Of a DNA stretch of 64,000 nt, positions 58,013 to 64,000 are shown piece by piece. Every line of letters begins with the position of its first letter. The stretch's first letter is position 1. Under the pieces are notes generated by a model that saw only the letters and a program-made list of their open reading frames with translations, was not told the origin of the DNA and did not search any database. The position numbers were made by a program, and so were the translations under genes. The stretch comes from AC-51 sp963749895 (GTDB taxonomy: Bacteria > Actinomycetota > UBA4738 > HRBIN12). Location of the stretch: contig CAVVOG010000002.1 of NCBI GenBank assembly GCA_963749895.1, forward strand, positions 1-64,000, in the 5' to 3' direction.

Positions 58013-59251
58013 CTACGGGAGCAGCCGGGCCACGGCGAACCCTATCGAGGTGCCATCGGGGGTATACCCCGCCGGCACGATGCGGCCATCCGGCTGGACC
58101 GTGACGGCGCGGAAGGCGCTCGCGCCGTCCGGATAGACCACCGCGACCGAACCACCTCCGAAGTTCGGATCGCGCACGCCGTTGTCCCGGACCCTGATCA
58201 CACCGCCCGCGCCGGCGAAGCCCCCGACGATCACGATCTTCCGTCCGGCGCGCGTCGCGGCCCGCCACGACTCGTCCCCCGGGCTCACGTCGTGGATCAC
58301 GACCCCGCTGGTCCCCCACTCGTGGTCGACGTGGCCACTCGCGTTGAACCGGACGAGCATCGCCCCCCACTCGCCTCCGGGGTTGGAGGTTCCGACGACG
58401 ACGAAGTTCCCGAGGGCCTGCAGCACGACCGAGCCGGTTCGATCGGACTGGGCGTGATCGAAGAGCGCCTTGCCGTCCCCACCGCCGAACTCCAGGTCGA
58501 GCGAGCCGTCGGGTCCCAGGCTCACGATCGCGACGTCTTCCTCGCTGCCCAGACGAGCCGTGCCGACGATCAGGAGGTGGTCGGCGGGAGACCGCCACGG
58601 GACGAGGTCGTCGACCCACGCGTACGGACGCGTCGGGAACGCGATCGTCTTCTTCCCGTCACCGCTGAAGGTCCGGTCCCGGCGACCGTTCGGCAGGTAG
58701 CGCGCGACGGCCAACGAACCGGTCGGGTACTCGCCCGCACCGCCGCCGGCGACGATCCTCCCGTCGGGCATCAGCGCCACCGACTCCACCGACGCCGGGC
58801 CGGCTGCGAAGCCGGTCATCACGATGCCGTCGCCCCCGAACGTCGGATCGAGCCGCCCGTCGGGAAGCAGCCGCACGAGCAGGAACCGGTCGATGCCCCC
58901 GACGCGCGCGGCGCCGACGGCGAGGATCTTCCCGTCGGGCTGCACGAGGAGATCGTCGAGCCAGTCACCCTCGTCGGACGCGGCGACGTTCACCCGTCCG
59001 GACCTGCCGAAGGTGGGGTCGACGGCACCTCTCGCTCGGAGGCGGACGATCACCATCGTGCTCGTCGTGCGCTGCTGCGTCCCGCCGATCACGATCTTGG
59101 TTCCCTGCATCGCGACGGCACGCGCCAGGGTCTCGCCCGCGAGGGCGACCACCACGCGACCCTCGTCGCCGAAAGCTGGGTCGAGATCTCCGGAGAGCGC
59201 TCCGGCCGGAGCTGCGATCGCCACGATCACGACAGAAGCCAGCGACGACAC
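58013..59251 (-). CDS. Secreted delta-60 repeat (SBBP) protein, doubtful start
   Basis: 412 residues from GTG 59251, reading SSLASVVIVAIAAPAGALSG as signal peptide, then delta-60 repeats (DLDPAFGDEGRVVVALAG, LDPTFGGDGIVMTGF, QPDGKILAVGAARV). No ribosome site precedes GTG 59251, whereas GAGGGGG plus ATG occurs at 59264-59266 one frame away. Deleting one base after that ATG would give MTFVVSSLASVV, a normal signal start, so a one-base indel is likely. Paralogue of 54945-56159. Confidence 0.72.
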   Translation of the reverse strand: MSSLASVVIVAIAAPAGALSGDLDPAFGDEGRVVVALAGETLARAVAMQGTKIVIGGTQQRTTSTMVIVRLRARGAVDPTFGRSGRVNVAASDEGDWLDDLLVQPDGKILAVGAARVGGIDRFLLVRLLPDGRLDPTFGGDGIVMTGFAAGPASVESVALMPDGRIVAGGGAGEYPTGSLAVARYLPNGRRDRTFSGDGKKTIAFPTRPYAWVDDLVPWRSPADHLLIVGTARLGSEEDVAIVSLGPDGSLDLEFGGGDGKALFDHAQSDRTGSVVLQALGNFVVVGTSNPGGEWGAMLVRFNASGHVDHEWGTSGVVIHDVSPGDESWRAATRAGRKIVIVGGFAGAGGVIRVRDNGVRDPNFGGGSVAVVYPDGASAFRAVTVQPDGRIVPAGYTPDGTSIGFAVARLLP

Positions 59252-59460
59252 GACGAACGTCCATGCGAACCCCCTCGCTCGAGGCTCCGACGAAGATCCT
59301 GGCCCGACGGTACGGGGGCGACTCGTGCCGCGGACCTGCCGGTCGGCCCGGACGTCACGGGTCGCGGAACGGCACCGACCGAGCGACCCCCGACCGTCTC
59401 GCCCGATGGGCGTCGCAGAGACCTCGAGGCGTGAGGCGGGAGCCCCGGATAGGGTGGCCC

Positions 59461-60264
59461 ATGCCCTACGCGCGGAACGCCGTCGACGCTGCTCGCGTGT
59501 ACTTCGAGGACGACGGCGGACCCGGGGCGCCCGTCCTGATCCTCGGCGGGTTCCTCGATCCGGTCGCGCTCGTGCGGCACGCGCCGGTCGCGGTCGCGCT
59601 GAGCGAGCACACCGATCGCTTCCGGTCCATCTTCGTCGACCACCGAGGTCACGGATCGAGCGACGCGCCGCACGACCCGGACGCGTACGCGATGCCGCTG
59701 CGGGTCACCGACGTCGTGGGGGTGCTCGACCACCTGGGCATCGGTCGGGCACACGTCGTCGGGCTGTCCTGGGGTGGCCGGCTGGCCTTCGGGCTCGGCG
59801 AACATGCACCCGACCGCGTCCGGTCGCTCGTGACGATCGGGCAGCATCCGTACGCGCTCGATCCGGATGGCCCGCTCACGCGATCGGTGATCGAGGCCCT
59901 CGACAGGTCGAGCGACCGCGGGATCGAGGCGCTCGTCGAGGCCTTCGAGGCGATCGTCGGGCCGTATCCGCCGCCCGTCCGCGACGCCTACCTCGCGGCC
60001 GACGCCGCCGCGATGCGCGCCGCGGTCGACGCCGCCGTGCGGGAGGGCCCGGTCAGCGAACGGCTCTCCGAGTGGCGCGTGCGCTGCCTGATCTGCGTGG
60101 CCGCCGAGGACGTGGACTTCTTCGAGCCGGCCCAGCGCGCGGCCGAGGAGATCCCCGGTGCGAGGTTCGTGTCGATCGAGGCATCCGATCACCTCGGGAT
60201 GGACACCGCGCGCGTCGATCCGTTCTGGCCGGCGATCCTCGAGACGCTGGAGGACGTCGGCTGA
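59461..60264 (+). CDS. Alpha/beta hydrolase
   Basis: 267 residues from ATG 59461. Oxyanion-region LILGGFLDPVALVRHA; strand before the nucleophile elbow AHVVGLSWGGRLAFGLGEHA with Ser near 102 in GLSWGG; acid in VAAEDVDFFEPAQ; His in IEASDHLGMD. The catalytic triad is complete, so it is probably an active esterase or C-C hydrolase. Substrate unknown. Monocistronic and convergent with the xylulokinase gene. Confidence 0.85.
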   Translation: MPYARNAVDAARVYFEDDGGPGAPVLILGGFLDPVALVRHAPVAVALSEHTDRFRSIFVDHRGHGSSDAPHDPDAYAMPLRVTDVVGVLDHLGIGRAHVVGLSWGGRLAFGLGEHAPDRVRSLVTIGQHPYALDPDGPLTRSVIEALDRSSDRGIEALVEAFEAIVGPYPPPVRDAYLAADAAAMRAAVDAAVREGPVSERLSEWRVRCLICVAAEDVDFFEPAQRAAEEIPGARFVSIEASDHLGMDTARVDPFWPAILETLEDVG

Positions 60265-60345
60265 CGCCTCCTCGAGGCACCCGCTTCAGCCGGACCCGGT
60301 CGCGCCCTGCCCTTCGATCATCAGGCAGACGACGACGTCCGCTCC

Positions 60346-61864
60346 TCAGGGGGACGCGAGATCGGACAGGCGGTGCATGTCCTCGCGGAGCGTCCCGTAC
60401 AGCGACCGGTAGACCTCGTAGGTGGCGTCGTAGGCACCGACCCGCGTCGGGTCGGGCTCCGTCACCGCGTCCAGCGTTCGCACCACGGACGTGGCCTCGT
60501 CGACGTCGGCGAACGTGCCCGCCGCCACGTGCCCGAGGAGCGCCGCACCGTAGGCGGCGCCTTCCTCGATCGCCAGCCGCTCCACGACCGCGTCGTACAC
60601 GTCGGCCTGGAGTTCGAGCCACACGTCGGAGGTCGCGCCGCCCCCGGTCGCCCGGATCGCCGAGGGGCGCACGCCGAGCCCGCGCATGATCTCGATGCCG
60701 TCGCGCAGACCGAACACGACGCCCTCCATCAGGGCGCGGGTCATGTGGCCCCGCGTGTGTCGTGCGGTCAGCCCGACGAACCCGCCCGACGCCCGGGGAT
60801 CGAGGTGCGGCGTCCGCTCCCCCGTCAGGTACGGGAGGAACACGAGCCCCTCGGCGCCCGGTGGCACGGCCGCGGCCTCGGCGACCAGCTCCTCGTAGCC
60901 GACACCGGTGAGGTCGCGCCACCACCGCAACGATCCTCCGGCCGACAGCGTCACGGCGAGCAGGCAGTACCGGTCGGGGACGGAGTGCGCGAACGCGTGG
61001 ATCCGCCCCGACGGGTCGACCGCGCACGTGTCCGCGTGGGCGAACAGCACGCCGCTCGTGCCGATCGAGCTCGACATCCGGCCGTCGCGCGTGACGGCGG
61101 TGCCGATCGCGGCGGCCCCGTTGTCACCCCCGCCGGCTGCGACCGAGACGCCAGCGGGCAGGCCCAGTTCGGTCGCGACGCTCGCCCGCGATCACCCCGG
61201 TGGGCTCCGGGCTCTCGAACACATCGGGCAGCCACTCCGCCGGGACGTCCAGCGCGTCGAGCACCTCGGAGGACCAGCGGCGCTCGCGGAGATCCAGGAA
61301 CAGCGTCCCCGCCGCATCCGACGCGTCGGTCGCGAACTCCCCCGCCAACCGGTAGCGCACGAAGTCCTTGGGCAGCAGCACGTGGGCGACGCGTTCGTAG
61401 TTCGCCGGCTCCTCGTCGCGCAGCCACAGCACCTTCGGCGCCTGGAAGCCGGTGAGCGCAGGGTTCCCCGTGATCTCGACGAGCCGGTCGGGGCCGACCC
61501 GGTCCGTGATCGCCTCGCACTGCCTACCCGTGCGCTGGTCGTTCCACAGGAGCGCGGGGCGGATCACCAGGCCGTCGCGGTCCAGGAAGACCGACCCGTG
61601 CATCTGGCCGGTGAGGCCCACACCGACGACCTCGCTCGAGGCCTCGCGACACGAGGCGACGACGATGCCCAGCACCTCGCGCGTGGCGCGCCACCACTCC
61701 TCCGGATCCTGCTCGGTCCACAGCGGACGAGGCGTGAGCAGCGGGTACCCGGCCGTCCGCGCATCGACCACGGCGCCTCGCTCGTCGACCGCGACCGCAC
61801 GGGTTCCCGTGGTGCCCACGTCGACTCCGATCGCCACCCTCGCTCCGTCCCCGACCGTCGCCAC
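60346..61864 (-). pseudogene. xylB: Xylulokinase with a single frameshift
   Basis: GTG 61862-61864 follows AAAGGAGGAAC. The reading begins VAIGVDVGTTGTRAVAVDER, with GLTGQMHGSVFLDRDG and ALLWNDQRTGRQCEAITDRV typical of xylulokinase (phosphorylation of xylulose). Near 61180-61186 the frame must shift by one to continue ASVATELGLPAGVSVAAGGG ... SIGTSGVLFAHADTCAVDPS ... IRATGGGATSDVWLELQADV to stop 60346. With the shift corrected the protein is about 505 residues with all FGGY domains. Either a fresh mutation or a sequencing error. Confidence 0.82.
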
Positions 61865-61972
61865 GTTCCTCCTTTCGCGCCCGACGGCATCATCGCAGGG
61901 GAGCGCGCCGGCGCTGGCCGTGGCATCCTCTTCCACGTCGACGCCGTCGCGTCGAGCAAGCAGGAGACGCCG

Positions 61973-62989
61973 ATGAGGATCACGACCACCGACGACGTGC
62001 ACGACCTGATGAACGGTGGTGCGCTCTCGTCCGCCGCCGTCTCCGCAGCCGTCGAGCTCGGGCTCTTCTGGACGTTCGAGCAGGGTCCCCGCACCGTCGG
62101 CTCCGTCGCCGCCCAGTACGACATCCCGGAGGTTCGGTGCCGGTTCTGGCTCGCGACGCTGGCGTCCCTCGGGTTGCTCGTGGACACCGACGACGGCTAC
62201 GACCTGTCACCGACGGGACGTTCCGCGATCCTCGACGGGGGCAGCGAGGAGACGTGGCGCTACCTCGCGATGGAGGCACGGGAGGCCTCGGCCCTGGCGG
62301 TCGACCTCGCCCGTCGGCTGCGCGTGCGAGGCCCGGTCACCGACGACCCCGACGCCATCACCGACTACGTCGACAAGCTCAGGGCCGACCCCGACCGGGC
62401 CCGCCGCTTCACGGACCTCCTCTACGAGCTGCACGGCCGGCTCGCCGAGATGGTCGCCGACACCGTGGATCTGCGTGAGGCCCGACGACTCCTGGACGTG
62501 GGCGGTGGATCCGGCGTGGTCTCGTTGGCGTTTCTGAGACGCAACCCCGAGCTCGAGGCCGTGGTCGTGGACATCCCCGCCGTCTGCGAGGCGGGGCGCG
62601 CGATCGCCGATCGCACCGACGTCGCGTCGAGGATCTCCTACCGGACGATCGACTACCGGCAGGAGGAGCTCCCCGAGGGGTTCGACGTGATCATGACGTG
62701 CGACGCGCGGTTCACGCCGCCCGTGCTCGAGAAGATCGCGCGAGCCCTGACCCCGGGAGGGAGGTACCTCCTCGTGGACCGGTCGTTCGACGCCGGACCG
62801 ACGCGCCGCGCGGAGCTGGCGCTCGGCGTGTTCCAGGACACCTTGATCGATCCCGGCTTCGTGTTCCCCTCGATCGAGCAGGTCGCGGAGGACATCCGGG
62901 CGGCCGGGCTCGAGCCGGCACCCCCCGTCGATCTCCCGAGGCCCCGGTGGAAGGTGATCGAGGCACGCAAGCCCGGCCCCGCCGCCTAG
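61973..62989 (+). CDS. O-methyltransferase-type SAM enzyme with dimerisation domain
   Basis: 338 residues, AGGAGAC before ATG 61973. The N-terminal winged-helix dimer domain spans about 10-90 (NGGALSSAAVSAAVELGLFW; PEVRCRFWLATLASLGLL). The SAM fold has motif I RRLLDVGGGSGVVSLAFLR and then LEAVVVDIPAVCEAGRA, ending with LTPGGRYLLVDRSFD. This is the COMT/hydroxyneurosporene-type methyltransferase build. It would methylate a hydroxyl of a secondary metabolite, carotenoid or quinone-like compound; the acceptor is unknown. Divergent from xylB and convergent with the heliorhodopsin gene. Confidence 0.85.
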   Translation: MRITTTDDVHDLMNGGALSSAAVSAAVELGLFWTFEQGPRTVGSVAAQYDIPEVRCRFWLATLASLGLLVDTDDGYDLSPTGRSAILDGGSEETWRYLAMEAREASALAVDLARRLRVRGPVTDDPDAITDYVDKLRADPDRARRFTDLLYELHGRLAEMVADTVDLREARRLLDVGGGSGVVSLAFLRRNPELEAVVVDIPAVCEAGRAIADRTDVASRISYRTIDYRQEELPEGFDVIMTCDARFTPPVLEKIARALTPGGRYLLVDRSFDAGPTRRAELALGVFQDTLIDPGFVFPSIEQVAEDIRAAGLEPAPPVDLPRPRWKVIEARKPGPAA

Positions 62990-62992
62990 CGA

Positions 62993-63775
62993 TCACTCGG
63001 CGAGCGAGCCGCCGAAGATCTGCCAGGCCAGCACCGACTTCGCCGCCAGGCTGAGGACGAGGTAGGTCTTCTCGCCGAAGGCGTAGTCGGTCCACTTCCC
63101 GACCTCGCGGTACTGCAGCCATTGGTTCAGCCCGAAGCTGAAGAAGAAGACGAACTGCGCCACGACGATCCCGTAGACGAACCCGGGCACCGTCTCGGCG
63201 CCCGCGATGTTGACCACGATCGAGACCCACGGCGCGATCCCGACGAGCGTCCCGAACCAGAACGGGAGCATCGTCGTCGTGGCGCGTCCCGGCGGGTTCA
63301 TCCGCTCCTGGATCCAGCCGAACAGGATCATCGCGACGTTCGCGCCGATCACCGCGATCACCGCGTTGATCGACGTGATACCCGAGTAGAAACCGATCAG
63401 CACGATCATCAACGTCGCGCTGAACGAGTACTCGACCCATCGGAAGCGGTTGATCCCGCGCCGCAGGTCGCGCTCGTACGTGGCGCGCGACACCGTCGCC
63501 GTGAGCAGGTGGTCGAGCGCCGCGAGGCCGAGGAAGACCGCGACGGCCCAGCCGATCGGCACGTCGAACAGCGACTCGGGGGCCGGCGCAGGGGTGCCCG
63601 GGGGACCTTCGGGGAACGACGACGTGACCGCGATCGCGAAGTCGCCCGCGAGGACCACGATCGCGACGGCCTGCACGAGATGGAGGATCGTGAGGCCGAG
63701 GTTCCATCGGCGGAGGTTGGCCAGACGTTCCCCGGTGACACCGGTGGCCACGGGTGTGGGATCGCCGTCACTCAT
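62993..63775 (-). CDS. Heliorhodopsin
   Basis: 260 residues from ATG 63773-63775, GAAGGAGCG upstream. Seven helices. Retinal-binding Lys246 lies in LSLAAKSVLAWQ; the counterion Glu115 in FRWVEYSFSATLM; His32 (LHLVQ) and His89 (ALDHLLTA) match the inner His pair known in heliorhodopsins. Also diagnostic are GFYSGITSINAVIAVIGANV and KWTDYAFGEKTYLVLS. It should bind all-trans retinal and act as a light sensor or regulator with N-terminus inside; no pump activity is expected. No retinal biosynthesis gene is in the window. The ABC ATPase gene upstream on the same strand ends 67 bases before it. Confidence 0.93.
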   Translation of the reverse strand: MSDGDPTPVATGVTGERLANLRRWNLGLTILHLVQAVAIVVLAGDFAIAVTSSFPEGPPGTPAPAPESLFDVPIGWAVAVFLGLAALDHLLTATVSRATYERDLRRGINRFRWVEYSFSATLMIVLIGFYSGITSINAVIAVIGANVAMILFGWIQERMNPPGRATTTMLPFWFGTLVGIAPWVSIVVNIAGAETVPGFVYGIVVAQFVFFFSFGLNQWLQYREVGKWTDYAFGEKTYLVLSLAAKSVLAWQIFGGSLAE

Positions 63776-63841
63776 CGTTCGCTCCTTCAGCGCAGACGCG
63801 CGGTCGTCGTCCACCCAGACTACCGACGATCCGGGCGCGAC

Positions 63842-64000
63842 TCAGGCCGACTTCGTCGCCGGTCCGCCCAGGTAGGCCTCGATCACTGCGGGGTCCTCGG
63901 CGATCTCGCCGGGCGGTCCCAGCGCGATCGTCTGACCCTGATCGAGGACCTGGATCCGGTCGCAGAGCTTCATGATCAGCCGGAGATCGTGATCGACCAC
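63842..64000 (-). CDS. C-terminal end of a branched-chain-amino-acid-type ABC ATPase (partial)
   Basis: The last 52 codons: VVDHDLRLIMKLCDRIQVLD, then QGQTIALGPPGEIAEDPAVI and EAYLGGPATKSA before stop 63842-63844. 'HDLRLIMKLCDRIQVLDQG' with the H-loop and the EAYLG end is typical of LivG-type ATPases of hydrophobic amino-acid importers. The gene continues beyond 64000. The heliorhodopsin gene follows it on the same strand. Confidence 0.85.
   Translation of the reverse strand: MVDHDLRLIMKLCDRIQVLDQGQTIALGPPGEIAEDPAVIEAYLGGPATKSA

Noticed and set aside
1..64000. CRISPR arrays, rRNA and tRNA genes
   Set aside because: No regularly spaced repeats or recognisable RNA genes were found by reading; covariance-model scans were not possible.

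Overview
The window is high-GC bacterial DNA with Actinomycetota character. Pointers are strong GGAGG-type ribosome sites, many GTG starts, short leaderless toxin-antitoxin transcripts, secreted proteins with KDGSLTGRDIRDGTL-type repeats, a heliorhodopsin, and a NarL-type kinase and LuxR regulators of actinobacterial build. No rRNA, tRNA or CRISPR array was seen. The exact class (for example Thermoleophilia or Acidimicrobiia) cannot be fixed from sequence alone.

Left end, 1-13 kb, accessory DNA. On the minus strand lies a two-gene locus: a SIR2-like/P-loop NTPase/helical-repeat protein whose stop codon overlaps the start of a second Walker ATPase that runs off the window. Both are broken by about ten frameshifts and two stops. 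A RecB-like Fe-S nuclease, a tyrosine integrase with a divergent AlpA-like gene, two unrecognised coupled genes and an RHH/RelE toxin-antitoxin pair follow. A relic of a RelE tail lies 1.9 kb further on.

11-34 kb, mixed. It holds secreted beta-propeller proteins, a translationally coupled four-gene ABC exporter, an orphan sensor kinase, a VapBC pair with a readable promoter/operator, an XRE/nucleotidyltransferase pair, flavin oxidases, a LuxR-type regulator and a Phd/VapC pair. A 51-bp exact repeat, the tail of a VOC-family gene and a beheaded alcohol dehydrogenase mark an old rearrangement at 21.8-22.2 kb.

34-64 kb, metabolism and sensing. A cyclase-STAND regulator, a methyltransferase/membrane-protein pair, and an adenylate cyclase - osmoprotectant-binding protein - GH27 alpha-galactosidase operon come first. 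Next is a dimethylglycine/sarcosine dehydrogenase - ETF beta - ETF alpha - ion channel operon; the ETF is the natural electron acceptor of the dehydrogenase, and the nearby glycine-betaine-type binding protein suggests use of methylated glycines. Two tandem mini-proteins (34 and 27 aa) with perfect ribosome sites, each a single hydrophobic segment ending in an aromatic-KPK tail, sit divergent to that operon and are closed by a hairpin. Transhydrogenase SthA, delta-60 repeat proteins, a xylulokinase with one frameshift, an O-methyltransferase, a heliorhodopsin and the end of an ABC ATPase complete the window.

Recurring themes are many secreted propeller or solenoid proteins, four intact toxin-antitoxin pairs plus relics, and several indel-type frameshifts that may be either real decay or assembly errors.
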